A stretch of DNA of 64,000 nucleotides from JAOUEA01 sp963762075 (GCA_963762075.1 CAVXJC010000006.1:62001-126000), one strand, 5' to 3'; numbered from the stretch's first letter, positions 8,961 through 18,852 are shown. The notes: a model not told the origin generated them from the sequence alone. Made by a program: numbers and translations.

Positions 8961-9857
8961 CTATCGACCGATCGGGCCCTGCGACCGCAGGATGTCGTCC
9001 TCGAGGGCTTCGAGGCGGGCGACACGCTCCGCCGTAGGTGGGTGGGTCGAGAAGAGCGTCGCGAAGCCTCGACCCTTCAATGCCGACAAAGGGCTCACGA
9101 TGAACATGTGCGCCTCGGCGGGACTCACGCTTCGAGGAGGCGGGATACGCTTCGCCGTCTCCTCGAGCTTCGCGAGGGCGCTCGCCAACGACCGCGGATC
9201 CCTCGACAGGTACGCCCCGGTCTCGTCGGCCTGATACTCCCGTGAGCGCGAGACCGCCATCTGGATGATCCCCGCCGCGATCGGCGCCACGATCCAGGCG
9301 AGCAGAAGAAAGAGCGGATTGCCCCCGCCCTCGTCGTCGCCGCCACCGAAGAACAGAGCGAACTGTGCGATGAACGAGATCGAAGTGCCGATGCCGGCTG
9401 CGATCGAGCCGATCAAGATGTCGCGGTTCGCGACGTGGCTCAGCTCGTGCGCCAAGACCCCGCGCAACTCACGCTCGTCGAGGATCTGCAAGATGCCCTT
9501 CGTGACCGCGACCTTCGCGTTCGAGGGACCGCGCCCCGTCGCGAAGGCGTTGGGCTGCATCATGTCCGAGACGTAGATCTCGGGCATGGGCATCTCTTTG
9601 GCCGTCGCGAGCTCGCGGACGATGCGATAGAGCTGCGGGTACTCCTGCTCGGTCACGAGCCGCGAGTGGGTCGTACGCACCGCGATCGAGCCCGAGAACC
9701 AGTACATCGCGAAGTTGAAGCCGAGGCCGAGCACGAGGGCGATCACCAAGCCCTGACCACCCGGCAGGAGCCAGTTGCCGATCACCAGGAACAGCCCCAT
9801 CAGGGCGGAGATCAAGATCCAGGTCTTCGCGCGATTGATGCCGGGTGTCAACGTCAT
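8961..9857 (-). CDS. htpX: HtpX-family M48 membrane zinc protease
   Basis: About 298 residues. Two N-terminal membrane helices (about 14-30 and 38-55) are followed by the M48 domain with HELSH (137-141) and the third zinc ligand in SREYQADE, plus another hydrophobic pair (about 165-205). HtpX proteins degrade misfolded membrane proteins during envelope stress. The ribosome site GAGGAG sits too close to ATG 9857, so the true start may be TTG at 9851 or GTG 9860; this changes the protein by only a few residues. Confidence 0.9.
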   Translation of the reverse strand: MTLTPGINRAKTWILISALMGLFLVIGNWLLPGGQGLVIALVLGLGFNFAMYWFSGSIAVRTTHSRLVTEQEYPQLYRIVRELATAKEMPMPEIYVSDMMQPNAFATGRGPSNAKVAVTKGILQILDERELRGVLAHELSHVANRDILIGSIAAGIGTSISFIAQFALFFGGGDDEGGGNPLFLLLAWIVAPIAAGIIQMAVSRSREYQADETGAYLSRDPRSLASALAKLEETAKRIPPPRSVSPAEAHMFIVSPLSALKGRGFATLFSTHPPTAERVARLEALEDDILRSQGPIGR

Positions 9858-10018
9858 CACTCCTCGTCAGCGACAGCAGATCGGGCCACTGGGCCCGATG
9901 GTCTCACAGGCGGTTCGTCGCGCACGACCCCGCGGTTTCCCGTCAACCCGAGCGATCGGATGCCGATGCATCTTGGAACACCCGCTCGAACATCCGAAGG
10001 AGATCCCCCCTGTCGCTC

Positions 10019-10864
10019 ATGCCGGATCGTTGGTTCGACCTCGTATCCTCGCGTGCCCGGGCATGGGGGGCCAGAAGCATGCCGGCGGTCGTGTTGCTCG
10101 CGCTCTCACTCGGCGGCACACCCACCCACTCGGTGGCGCCGCCGGCCGGCACCTGGGTCATCACGCGCACGAACGTCGAGCTGTTGGAATCGTTCGACGC
10201 CGAGCTTACGGCGGCGTTCTTCGACGGGCCGCAGACGGTCGCCCTCGACGGATACGGCGATGCCATAGTGGCCGAAGGGTGGGCGAGTCTGGCCGCGTTC
10301 GAGGCCGACGTCGACGCGGGGCTCATCCCCGACGAGGTGACCATGGTCATGTACGACCCCGAAGCCTGGGAGCACACACCGCTTTCCGAGCAGCTCGACC
10401 CCGCCACGGCGATGGCGAAGTTCGCCGAGCTCGCCCGGTCGCAGGGGTACGAGGTGCTGATGACCCCGCACCCTGGGCTCGTCACGGTGCCGGGTGCCGT
10501 GTGCGCCCAGCATCCGGGTGAGTCGGTCCCCGCTGCATTCGTGCGCTGCGGACTCCCTGCGGCCGCCGCGGTGAGCGCCGACATCGTGGACCTGCAGCTC
10601 CAGTCGCTTCAGCAGCATCCCGCTCGGTACCGGGAATGGGTCGCCGCTGCGGCTCGCCAGTCGCGCCGCGCCAACCCTCAGGCGCAGGTCCTGGCCCACC
10701 TCACGACGCGCTTGGCGCCCGACCCGACCGTGCTCTACGCGGCCTGGCGCTCGGTGCAGCCGGTCGTCGACGGCTGCTACATCGGCGTGCCCCAAGGCGC
10801 TCGGCCCCGCATGGCGATCGGATTCCTGCGCATGATCTCGGTCGGCGCCGACCGCAGGCGCTGA
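10019..10864 (+). CDS. Predicted exported protein of unknown function
   Basis: 281 residues from ATG 10019, with another ATG at 10079. The segment MPAVVLLALSLGGTPTHS is a likely signal peptide, so the protein is exported. The body starts WVITRTNVELLESFDAELTAAFF and contains EVTMVMYDPEAWEHTPLSEQ and a pattern typical of uncharacterised secreted actinobacterial proteins; I recognise no catalytic motif. Two cysteines (VCAQH and FVRCG) could form a disulfide. It is convergent with the nuo block, ending 18 bp from the last nuoN stop. Confidence 0.65.
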   Translation: MPDRWFDLVSSRARAWGARSMPAVVLLALSLGGTPTHSVAPPAGTWVITRTNVELLESFDAELTAAFFDGPQTVALDGYGDAIVAEGWASLAAFEADVDAGLIPDEVTMVMYDPEAWEHTPLSEQLDPATAMAKFAELARSQGYEVLMTPHPGLVTVPGAVCAQHPGESVPAAFVRCGLPAAAAVSADIVDLQLQSLQQHPARYREWVAAAARQSRRANPQAQVLAHLTTRLAPDPTVLYAAWRSVQPVVDGCYIGVPQGARPRMAIGFLRMISVGADRRR

Positions 10865-10881
10865 CCCGCATCCGCTCCTCG

Positions 10882-12354
10882 TTAGGGCCCGATCCCGACC
10901 AGGGTGGAGATCTCCGCGAGACGGGCGAACGGGTTGGGCAACACGAAGATCACCACGACAGCGAGCATCGTGACCGCGACCACCGCGGTGACCAACGCCG
11001 GTACCCGGAGGCGAGACGGGTCGGCCGGGTCACGCAGGAACATCTGCCTCGGCACGACCAGATAGTAGAAGACGCTCACCACCGAGTTCACGAGCATCAC
11101 CACAGCGAGCACGGGCCCCAGTGTGCCGCCTCGCTCGATCGCAGCCTGGAAGATCAGCAGCTTGGCCCAGAACCCTCCCGTGGGCGGCACGCCCGCCAGC
11201 GACACCATGAAGACGGTCATGCCGAAGGCGATCAGCGGCGCCGTCTCGCGGAGTCCGGCGAAGTCCGCGACGCGAAGCGCCGGGTGCCGGCGTGAGACCG
11301 CCACCGTCGCTGCGAATGCGCCGAGGTTCATGATGCCGTAGATCAGGATGTACGCGACCGCGGCGGCGAACGCGTCGCGGTTCGAAACCACGTCGTCGGT
11401 GACCAGCGCGAAGGGCAGCAGGATGTAGCCCGCTTGGCCGATCCCCGAGTAGGCGAGCAGGCGCACGATCTGCGTCTGCTGCAGCGCCACCAGGTTGCCC
11501 ACCGTCATCGTCGCGATCGACAGGAACGCGAAGATCGGCACCCAGAACTCGTGCTGGCCGGCGAATGCAACGAACATCAGCTGCAGCAGGCCCGCGAAGC
11601 CGGCAACGGCCGAGGCAACCGCGAGGAACGCGGCGACCGGCACCGGCGAGCCCTCGTAGGTGTCGGGCGCCCAGAACTGGAACGGGAACGCCGACACCTT
11701 GAACGCGAAGCCCACGACCACGAACAAGATCGCAGCGAACGCGAGCGTCTCCATCTCGCCCGTCACGCCGTCGAGCGCGCTGGCGATCTCGGCGAGCTGG
11801 GTCTCACCTTTCGTGACGCCGTAGATCAGGCTCATGCCGAACAGCATCACGGCCGTCGAGAGCACACCGATGATGAAGAACTTCACGCCCGCCTCGTTCG
11901 ACTTCACGTCGCCCTTGCGGAACGCCGCCATCAAGAATCCCGGCGCCGAGACGAGCTCGAGCGCGATGAACAGCAGCAGCAGGTCGCGCGAGCTCGGCAT
12001 CATGATGCAGCCGAGGAACGACGTGAGCAGTAGGAAGTAGTACTCCCCTTGATAGAAGCCGCCCTCGCGGAAGTAGCGCAGCGATACCGCGAGCACGATG
12101 GCGGCCGTCACGAGGAAGAACCCCTTGAACAGCAGGGCGAATTCGTCGATCACGTAGGTGCCACCGAAGCTCGTGCGATCGCCGGCGCCGACGAGCGACA
12201 CCACCGCGACGAGCGTTCCCAACACGCCTGTGAGTCCGAGCGGCATGGCGAACCATTTGGCGCGCTCGGGCAGGAACAGGTCGACCACCAGCACGAGCAG
12301 GATCGTGCTCGACAGGATGATCTCGGGCGCGAGGGCGTGGTAGTCGATGTCCAT
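10882..12354 (-). CDS. nuoN: NADH dehydrogenase subunit N (second, 10-gene set)
   Basis: 490 residues, about 14 hydrophobic helices. Antiporter-like proton-pumping subunit of complex I. The conserved membrane glutamate lies in ALELVSAPGFLMAAFRKGD, and the discontinuous-helix region is KVSAFPFQFWAPDTYEGSPVPVAAF. Last gene of the minus-strand block, 10 bp after nuoM. It is a distant paralogue of the nuoN at 20796-22241, not a recent copy. Confidence 0.93.
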   Translation of the reverse strand: MDIDYHALAPEIILSSTILLVLVVDLFLPERAKWFAMPLGLTGVLGTLVAVVSLVGAGDRTSFGGTYVIDEFALLFKGFFLVTAAIVLAVSLRYFREGGFYQGEYYFLLLTSFLGCIMMPSSRDLLLLFIALELVSAPGFLMAAFRKGDVKSNEAGVKFFIIGVLSTAVMLFGMSLIYGVTKGETQLAEIASALDGVTGEMETLAFAAILFVVVGFAFKVSAFPFQFWAPDTYEGSPVPVAAFLAVASAVAGFAGLLQLMFVAFAGQHEFWVPIFAFLSIATMTVGNLVALQQTQIVRLLAYSGIGQAGYILLPFALVTDDVVSNRDAFAAAVAYILIYGIMNLGAFAATVAVSRRHPALRVADFAGLRETAPLIAFGMTVFMVSLAGVPPTGGFWAKLLIFQAAIERGGTLGPVLAVVMLVNSVVSVFYYLVVPRQMFLRDPADPSRLRVPALVTAVVAVTMLAVVVIFVLPNPFARLAEISTLVGIGP

Positions 12355-12363
12355 CGAGGTGCG

Positions 12364-13899
12364 TCAGCCCCCCAGCAGGCTCATGAGCCCGCCGACCGCT
12401 TCGTCGGTGACGCCGAAGACGAGCCTCGGATACACGCCGAGCACCAGGATCAACAGGAGCAGCGGGAACCATGACACCCACTCGATCGTGAGCACGTCGC
12501 GCAAGCCGGCTTCCCGCCACTGATCGGGAAGGGTGCCCATGTTCACGCGCTGCAGCATCCAGAGGAAGTACGCCGCGGTGAGCACCGTGCCGACGCCGCC
12601 CATGACCATGAACACGCGGAAGAGGCCGACCTGATCGCCGAGCACGACCTCGTTGGGGTTGAACGAGCTGAGCAGCGCCATGACCTCGCCCCAGAACCCG
12701 GCAAGCCCCGGCAGGCCGAGCGAGGCGATCGAGACGAAGGCGAAGACGCCGCCGAGCTTGGGCATCGTCTGGAGCATGCCGCCGCCGATCTTGGCGATCT
12801 CACGCGTGTGGTAACGATCGTAGATCGAGCCCACGCAGAAGAAGAGCATGCCCGTGATCACGCCGTGTGCGACCATGCCGAAGATCGCGGCCTGGATGCC
12901 GATCTCGGTGAGCGTGGCGATGCCGAGCATCACGAACCCCATGTGGCCGACCGACGAGAACGCGATCAAGCGCTTCAGGTCCTTCTGGGCGAGGCACGCG
13001 AGCGCGGCGTACACGATGCCGATCGCGGCGAGCGCTCCGATCCACGGCGCGTACTTCTCGGCGCCGTAGGGCAACGTCGGGATCGCGATGCGGATGAACC
13101 CGTACGTGCCCATCTTCAGCATGATTCCCGCGAGCAGCACCGAGCCGATCGTGGGCGCCTCCGTATGTGCGTCGGGAAGCCACGTGTGGAACGGCCACAT
13201 GGGCACCTTCACGGCGAATCCGAGCGCGACCGCGGCGAACACGATGATCTGGAAGGTGTTCGTGAACCCACCGCTGCCCCCGAACTCCGCGAGCACGACC
13301 ATGTCGAAGGTGTGCGGATCGGGCCCGGCGAAGTACATGCCCAGGAACCCCAGGAGCATGAAGATCGATCCGAACAGCGTGTACAGGAAGAACTTGATCG
13401 ACGCGTACTCGCGGTTCGCCGAGCCCCAGACGGCGATCAGGAAGTACATGGGCACGAGCACCATCTCCCAGAACACGAAGAACAGGATCAGGTCGAACGC
13501 GATGAAGGTGCCCGCCATGCCGGTCTCGAGCAGCAGCATCAGGGCCAGGAACGCCTTGGTGCGGCCCGGGTCGGGCACGTAGCGCCAGCTATAGATCGCG
13601 CAGAGGAACGAGAGCAGGAACGTCAGCACGTACAGGGGCAGCGATATGCCGTCGATGCCCACGTGGAACCGCGCCCCGATCGCACTGATCCAGTTCACGT
13701 CGAGCACGTACTGCAGACCGTCGGTGCCGTAGTCGAACCCCACCGCGATCGCGGCGGCGAGCACGAGCGCCGCCCCCGTGACGACGATGCCGAGGCCGCG
13801 GATCGCACGATCCTTGTCTCGCGGCATCAGCGCGATCACCAACCCACCGGCGAGCGGCAGCAGCGTGGTGATCGTGATGGCCGAGCTCTCCCAGGTCAT
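12364..13899 (-). CDS. nuoM: NADH dehydrogenase subunit M (second set)
   Basis: 511 residues from ATG 13899, which has GGAGG 7 bases upstream. Antiporter-like subunit with about 14 helices. Key features: HVGIDGISLPLYVLTFLLS near residue 75, the essential glutamate in FVFWEMVLVPMYFLI, and KVPMWPFHTWLPDAHTEAPT with the pumping-path lysine. Between nuoL (20-bp gap) and nuoN (9-bp gap). Confidence 0.95.
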   Translation of the reverse strand: MTWESSAITITTLLPLAGGLVIALMPRDKDRAIRGLGIVVTGAALVLAAAIAVGFDYGTDGLQYVLDVNWISAIGARFHVGIDGISLPLYVLTFLLSFLCAIYSWRYVPDPGRTKAFLALMLLLETGMAGTFIAFDLILFFVFWEMVLVPMYFLIAVWGSANREYASIKFFLYTLFGSIFMLLGFLGMYFAGPDPHTFDMVVLAEFGGSGGFTNTFQIIVFAAVALGFAVKVPMWPFHTWLPDAHTEAPTIGSVLLAGIMLKMGTYGFIRIAIPTLPYGAEKYAPWIGALAAIGIVYAALACLAQKDLKRLIAFSSVGHMGFVMLGIATLTEIGIQAAIFGMVAHGVITGMLFFCVGSIYDRYHTREIAKIGGGMLQTMPKLGGVFAFVSIASLGLPGLAGFWGEVMALLSSFNPNEVVLGDQVGLFRVFMVMGGVGTVLTAAYFLWMLQRVNMGTLPDQWREAGLRDVLTIEWVSWFPLLLLILVLGVYPRLVFGVTDEAVGGLMSLLGG

Positions 13900-13919
13900 G
13901 TGGCCTCCACGCTTCCTCT

Positions 13920-15890
13920 CTACACGAGCTTGACGAAGACGACGGACAAGGCGATCACGCCGACGAACAGGCCGACGGCGTACCACTGCACGTTGCCGTT
14001 CTGCAGGAACTTCAAGGCGTTACCGGTTCGGCCGGCGGTCTCACCGGCTCCGTTCACGGCGCCGTCGATCACGGTGCGATCGAACCAGGCGACCACCTGC
14101 CCCGACCCTCTCGTGATCGTGGCAGCGCCATTCACGACACCGTCGATCACGTTCTGGTCGAACCAGTTCACGGCGCTCGACAGACCATCGCGCACCGGAT
14201 AGACGATCGCCCGCATGTAGAAGGCGTCGATGTAGTAGCGGTGCTCGAGCGCGTTCCACAGGGGGCCCATGGGCGACCGCAACGGGTCCCGCTCCTTGCG
14301 ATCCTTGTAGAGCGCGTACCCGGCCGCGAGGCCGAGCAGCGCGCCGGCCGTCGAGAGCAGCGCGATCCAGGGCACGAACACGGCCTCATGCACCGTCTCG
14401 AAGAAGACCCATCGGCCGAAGACGGCGCCGAGCTGCGGCGCACCCAGCAGGCCGACGCCGACCGTCGCCACGGCGAGCGCGACCAGCGGACCGGTCATCG
14501 TCGCCGGCGACTCGTGCGGATGGGCCGTGCCCCTGTAGTCCCCGAAGAACGTCAGCCGCACCATGCGCATCGTGTAGAACGCCGTGATCACCGCGGTCGC
14601 AAGGAAGACGACGAACAGCCACGTCACGTGCTCCTCCTGGGCGACGACGAGGAGTTCGTCCTTCGACCAGAACCCTGCGAGAGGGAAGATGCCCGCGAGC
14701 GCCAGCGAGCCGAGCAGCATCGTCCAGAACGTGATCGGCATCGACTTCCGCAGGCCGCCCATGTCGCTCATGTTGTTCGAGTGCACGGCGTGGATCACCG
14801 AGCCGGCGCCCAGGAACAGCAGAGCCTTGAAGAAGGCGTGCGTGAACAGGTGGAAGATGCCCGCGGTGAGCCCGAGCTCGCCGAGCGAGAGCCCGGCGAC
14901 CATGTAGGCGAGCTGCGACAGCGTCGAGTAGGCGAGCACGCGCTTGATGTCGTCCTGCACGATCGCGAGCAGCGCCGCCCCGAGCGCCGTGATGCCGCCG
15001 ATGATGCTCACGGTGGTGAGGACCCATGCGTCGGCGGACAAGAACACCTCGAAGAGCCGCGCGATGAGGTAGACGCCGGCTGCCACCATGGTCGCCGCGT
15101 GGATCAGGGCCGAGACCGGGGTCGGACCGGCCATGGCATCGGGCAGCCAGACGTGCAACGGGAACTGTGCGGATTTCCCGACCGTGCCGCCGAACAGCAG
15201 CAGCGCTGCAATGGAGATGAACACCGGCGACGCTTCACCGAGGCCGAGCTCGTGCGCGACCTCGCCGATGTTGGTTGTCGTGAACCCTGTGGCGGCGATC
15301 AGGGCGATGATGCCGAACGTGAACGGGATGTCACCGATCCGCGTGGTGATGAACGCCTTGATCGCGGCGTTGGAGTTCTCCTTGACCTCCCACCAGTGCC
15401 CGATCAGCAGATAGGAGCAGACGCCCATGACCTCCCACCCGACGAGCAGCTGGATCAGGTTGTTCGCCACGACCACGGTGAGCATCGCGGCCGTGAACAA
15501 CGACAAGACCACGAAGAACCACGTGAAACGCTCGTCGCCGTGCATGTAGCCGAGCGAGTAGACGTGCACACAGAGCGAGACCGCGGTGACGACCACGAGC
15601 ATCACCGCGGTGAGTCCGTCGACGAGGATGCCGAGCTCGAGGTGCAGGGGCCCGATGGTGAACCATTCGATGTGCCCCTCGAACGGCCCGCCCCCTTGCA
15701 CGAAATGCAGCAGCACGCCGAGCGAGAAGACGAACGACGCTCCCACGGCCGCGATGCCGTACACGGCGCCCTTGCCCGGCGTGCGTGAGCCGAAGAACAG
15801 GATGAGCGCTGCCGAGAGCAGCGGAAGCAGCACCACGATCCACGCGTGCTCAACGAACCAGAGCCCGTTCGTCGTGGTCTCGTAGACCAC
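13920..15890 (-). CDS. nuoL: NADH dehydrogenase subunit L (second set)
   Basis: About 656 residues. GTG 15890 is chosen for its GGAGG 5 bases upstream; an alternative GTG at 15917 would overlap the nuoK stop. Antiporter-like core (GWEVMGVCSYLLIGHWW; GKSAQFPLHVWLPDAMAGPTPVSALIHAATMVAAGVY) followed by the long C-terminal lateral helix and anchor that define NuoL. The C-terminus has a duplicated W-F-D-x-x-V-I-D-G-x-V-N-G-A motif, also seen once in the other NuoL. Confidence 0.93.
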   Translation of the reverse strand: MVYETTTNGLWFVEHAWIVVLLPLLSAALILFFGSRTPGKGAVYGIAAVGASFVFSLGVLLHFVQGGGPFEGHIEWFTIGPLHLELGILVDGLTAVMLVVVTAVSLCVHVYSLGYMHGDERFTWFFVVLSLFTAAMLTVVVANNLIQLLVGWEVMGVCSYLLIGHWWEVKENSNAAIKAFITTRIGDIPFTFGIIALIAATGFTTTNIGEVAHELGLGEASPVFISIAALLLFGGTVGKSAQFPLHVWLPDAMAGPTPVSALIHAATMVAAGVYLIARLFEVFLSADAWVLTTVSIIGGITALGAALLAIVQDDIKRVLAYSTLSQLAYMVAGLSLGELGLTAGIFHLFTHAFFKALLFLGAGSVIHAVHSNNMSDMGGLRKSMPITFWTMLLGSLALAGIFPLAGFWSKDELLVVAQEEHVTWLFVVFLATAVITAFYTMRMVRLTFFGDYRGTAHPHESPATMTGPLVALAVATVGVGLLGAPQLGAVFGRWVFFETVHEAVFVPWIALLSTAGALLGLAAGYALYKDRKERDPLRSPMGPLWNALEHRYYIDAFYMRAIVYPVRDGLSSAVNWFDQNVIDGVVNGAATITRGSGQVVAWFDRTVIDGAVNGAGETAGRTGNALKFLQNGNVQWYAVGLFVGVIALSVVFVKLV

Positions 15891-15913
15891 CTCGCCCTCC
15901 GATGCGAGCAGGT

Positions 15914-16216
15914 TCACCACTTGAGCAGGTTCACCTCGTCCACGTTGATCGACTCGCGTGTGCGGAAGAGCAGGATCACGATCGCGAGCCCGATGCCGAC
16001 CTCGGCAGCAGCCACCGCGATCACGAACAGCGCGAACACCTGACCCGTCATCTGCTGCAGTGACGAGGCGAACGCGACCAGGTTCACATTGACGGCGTTG
16101 AGCATGAGCTCGATCGCCATGAGCACCATCACCGCGTTGCGGCGGGCGAGCACCCCGTACACGCCCGCCGAGAACAACAGGGCCGAGAACATCAGCACCA
16201 GCGGAAGCCGGATCAC
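15914..16216 (-). CDS. nuoK: NADH dehydrogenase subunit K (second set)
   Basis: 100 residues with three helices. GTG 16216 overlaps the nuoJ stop by 4 bases (GTGA), a sign of translational coupling. Contains GVLARRNAVMVLMAIELMLNAVNVN with the two conserved membrane glutamate positions expected in NuoK (IELMLN and AAAEVGIG). Completes the E-channel region of the membrane arm. Confidence 0.95.
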   Translation of the reverse strand: MIRLPLVLMFSALLFSAGVYGVLARRNAVMVLMAIELMLNAVNVNLVAFASSLQQMTGQVFALFVIAVAAAEVGIGLAIVILLFRTRESINVDEVNLLKW

Positions 16217-16716
16217 GTCGAGTCGTCCTTGCGTGCGAGCACGATCGCACCGATCAGTGCGGCGAGCAGCAGGAACGAGACCGCCTCGAAGGGCAGCACG
16301 TAGGTGCGGAATATCGACTCCCCCACCATCTCCGTCGTTCCCTGGAACGTTTCGAAGGCTTGGGCGTCTTGCACCGGGAAGGCTTCCTGGATCAAGAAGA
16401 CGAGTCCTGCGAATACCCCCACTCCGACGAGCGCGCCGAGCCAGCGCTGCTGGTTGTCGAGCGTGTCTCGTCCGATCGGCGCCTTGGTCAGCATGAGCCC
16501 GAACAGGAACAAGATCACGATCGCGCCCACGTAGATGAGGATCTGCACCCACGCCACGAACTCCGCGCCGAGCAACAGGTAGACACCGGCGACCGACAAC
16601 AGCGAGACCACCAAGTAGAGCGCCGCGTGCACCACGTTGCGGGCCGTCACGACCGCGACCGCCGACAGGCTGCCGACCACGGCCAGCACGCAGAACGCGT
16701 ATTCCTGCGCGCTCAA
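16213..16716 (-). CDS. nuoJ: NADH dehydrogenase subunit J (second set)
   Basis: 167 residues, five helices. The start is TTG 16716, overlapping the nuoI stop (TTGA). Typical motifs: RNVVHAALYLVVSLLSVAGVYLLLGAEF and QILIYVGAIVILFLFGLML, the pi-bulge helix of NuoJ. Carries no cofactor; structural and proton-path subunit. Confidence 0.92.
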   Translation of the reverse strand: MSAQEYAFCVLAVVGSLSAVAVVTARNVVHAALYLVVSLLSVAGVYLLLGAEFVAWVQILIYVGAIVILFLFGLMLTKAPIGRDTLDNQQRWLGALVGVGVFAGLVFLIQEAFPVQDAQAFETFQGTTEMVGESIFRTYVLPFEAVSFLLLAALIGAIVLARKDDST

Positions 16717-17246
16717 GAGCTGCCCGCCTCTTCCTCTGAAGGGTTCGCGACGGCGCCTTCTTCGAGGGCGGGTGGTGGCAGAACGGTGTAGGTCCACTCC
16801 TCGAGGCGTTCCTTCTCGTGGATGAGCAGGTCCATCTCGTACTCGGCGTACTCGAACTCGGGACTCCAGAACAGCGCGTCGAACGGACACACCTCGACGC
16901 AGATGCCGCAATACATGCAGAGCGCATAGTCGATGGCGAACCGGTCGAGCACCTTCATCGAGCGAGCACGACCTCCCCCCGCCGGGTCGTGCGTTTCCTT
17001 GTGCGCGTCGATGTAGATGCACCAGTCGGGGCACTCGCGCGAGCACTTGTAGCAGACGGTGCAGTTGCCTTCCTTCAGGGCGATCACGCCCCTCGTTCGG
17101 GCCGGAAGATCGGGCTTCACATGCGGGTACTGCACCGTCACGGCAGGCCTGAGCATGGTCTTCATCGTGACCGTGAGGCCCTTGAGCAGCCCGAGACCCA
17201 CGCCGGATTCCGGCTGGTCCTTCTGTCCGGTCGTGTCGATGGCCAC
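16713..17246 (-). CDS. nuoI: NADH dehydrogenase subunit I, 2x[4Fe-4S] (second set)
   Basis: 177 residues from GTG 17246, with GAAGGAG 6 bases upstream. Two complete tetracysteine motifs, CTVCYKCSRECP and CMYCGICVEVCP, supply clusters N6a and N6b that carry electrons toward NuoB. The presence of intact NuoI and NuoB but no electron-input module (E, F, G) and no NuoD makes this set unusual. An acidic C-terminal tail extends past the fold. Confidence 0.95.
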   Translation of the reverse strand: MAIDTTGQKDQPESGVGLGLLKGLTVTMKTMLRPAVTVQYPHVKPDLPARTRGVIALKEGNCTVCYKCSRECPDWCIYIDAHKETHDPAGGGRARSMKVLDRFAIDYALCMYCGICVEVCPFDALFWSPEFEYAEYEMDLLIHEKERLEEWTYTVLPPPALEEGAVANPSEEEAGSS

Positions 17247-17260
17247 GGGTTCTCCTTCGC

Positions 17261-18274
17261 CTAGAACGCGACCTTGAAGAACGCGGCGCCCAGGATCCAC
17301 ACGAGCGAGACCGGGATGAGCGTCAGCCATGCGAAACGCTGGAGCTGATCTTCACGCAGCCGTGGGAATGTCGCCCGCAGCCAGATCGTCAGGAACGACA
17401 GGACGCCGATCTTGCCCGCCATCCAGATCGGGTCGGGCAGCGGGATGCCGGGCAGCCCCTGGTAGCCGCCGAGGAACAGCACCGCGGCGATGCCCGAGAG
17501 CGCCACGATGCCGCCGTACTCCGCGAGCAGGAAGAACGCGAACTTCAACCCGCCGTACTCGGTGAAGGCGCCGTAGATGATCTCGGAGTCGGCGACCGGC
17601 ATGTCGAAGGGCGTGCGGCTGAGTTCGGCGAGCGAGGAGACCATGAAGATCAAGAACAACGGGAACAGCGGCACGGCGTACCACAACGACTCCTGCGCCT
17701 CGACGATGCCGACCATCGAGGTGGCGCCGGCGAGCATCACGACGCCCGCGGCCGACAGCACCAACGGAAGCTCGTAGGCGATGAGCTGCGCGGCGGCTCG
17801 CAGGGCGCCGATCAGCGAGAACTTGTTCGCGCTCGACCACCCGGCCATGAGCACGCCGATCACCGAGACGCTCGACATGGCCATCACGAAGAAGATGCCC
17901 ACGTCGAGGTTCAGGGCGAACAACGTGTCGCTGAACGGCAGCACCACCAAGATCGCGATATAGGGCACCATGGCGACGCCCGGCGCCAGCGTGAAGATGA
18001 CGCGATCGGCCGCGGCCGGCACCACGTTCTCCTTCTGGATGAACTTCACGCCATCGGCGATGAGCTGGGCCCACCCGTGGAAGGCGCCCGCTTCCATTGG
18101 ACCGAGGCGCGATTGCATGTGCGCGAGCACCTTGTGCTCCATGTAGCCGACGCCGAGCGGCACCACGAGGAAGAACCCCAGCACGAGCACCGTCTTCAGC
18201 AGCAACGAGAGCCAGAAGTTCGTGGTGAGCTGCTCGACGAACGAGACGCCGGCCTGCGCGAGGACGTCGATCAT
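17261..18274 (-). CDS. nuoH: NADH dehydrogenase subunit H (second set)
   Basis: 337 residues, eight helices. Quinone-channel subunit: GYMEHKVLAHMQSRLGPMEAG near residue 45, KENVVPAAADRVIFTLAPG, and the ELSRTPFDMPVADSEIIYGAFTEYGG loop, which lines the quinone tunnel. ATG 18274 overlaps the nuoC stop by 4 bases. In a normal operon nuoD would lie between nuoC and nuoH; here the stop/start overlap leaves no room for even a remnant. Confidence 0.95.
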   Translation of the reverse strand: MIDVLAQAGVSFVEQLTTNFWLSLLLKTVLVLGFFLVVPLGVGYMEHKVLAHMQSRLGPMEAGAFHGWAQLIADGVKFIQKENVVPAAADRVIFTLAPGVAMVPYIAILVVLPFSDTLFALNLDVGIFFVMAMSSVSVIGVLMAGWSSANKFSLIGALRAAAQLIAYELPLVLSAAGVVMLAGATSMVGIVEAQESLWYAVPLFPLFLIFMVSSLAELSRTPFDMPVADSEIIYGAFTEYGGLKFAFFLLAEYGGIVALSGIAAVLFLGGYQGLPGIPLPDPIWMAGKIGVLSFLTIWLRATFPRLREDQLQRFAWLTLIPVSLVWILGAAFFKVAF

Positions 18275-18852
18275 TCCTCCTCGGCCTCCTCACCCTCGAC
18301 GGCGCCTGGCCAGGGCTTCGCCTCACGGGTCATGAGCGGGAAGTCCTTGCGCATCGGGTGACCCTCGAACGGCTCGGAGAGCAGCAGCTTCACCGGCGTC
18401 GGATGACCCTGGAACTTGATGCCGAACATCTCGGCGGTCTCACGCTCGTGCCAATCGCACGTGGGCCAGAGATCGCTCACCGTCGGTACGACCGGGTCGT
18501 CGTAGTGCACGCCCACCTTCACACGCAGGTTGTGATGGTGCGCCGTGGAGAACAGATGGGTGAGCAGCTCGAATCCTCGCTCCTCACCCCAGTCGACCGC
18601 GGAGGTGAAGTCGGCGTAATCGCACGCGAACTCCGGCTCGTCTCGCAGGAACCGACAGACGTCGTGATATCGCGCCTTCGTGACCGTGGCCACCGTGTGG
18701 CCGTGCTGGTCGGAGACATCGACGATGTCGGAGCCGAAACGCGCCCGCAGCCGGGATCCGGCCTCGTCGGGCGGCAGTGGACTGGGACTCCTCACCGATC
18801 GCGCCCGCTGGCCAGAGAGGGGATCATCAGAACCCGGCGTTCGCTGGGGCAC
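18271..18852 (-). CDS. nuoC: NADH dehydrogenase subunit C (second set)
   Basis: 193 residues from GTG 18852, overlapping nuoB by 26 bases; a later start is possible. The 30-kDa signature is HHHNLRVKVGV...PTVSDLWPTCDWHERETAEMFGIKFQGHP...LLLSEPFEGHPMRKDFPL. The region after FPL is a short acidic tail with no NuoD fusion, so this is not a NuoCD chain. Confidence 0.93.
   Translation of the reverse strand: MPQRTPGSDDPLSGQRARSVRSPSPLPPDEAGSRLRARFGSDIVDVSDQHGHTVATVTKARYHDVCRFLRDEPEFACDYADFTSAVDWGEERGFELLTHLFSTAHHHNLRVKVGVHYDDPVVPTVSDLWPTCDWHERETAEMFGIKFQGHPTPVKLLLSEPFEGHPMRKDFPLMTREAKPWPGAVEGEEAEEE

Noticed and set aside
12808..15788. Long plus-strand open frames antisense to nuoM and nuoL (12808-14202, 14241-15788)
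   Set aside because: They mirror the codon pattern of the real minus-strand genes in GC-rich DNA, are rich in Arg/His/Asp/Glu and have no recognisable domain.
18271..18274. A lost or frameshifted nuoD between nuoC and nuoH of the ten-gene set
   Set aside because: The nuoC stop and nuoH start overlap by four bases and both proteins are complete, so no nuoD remnant can lie there.
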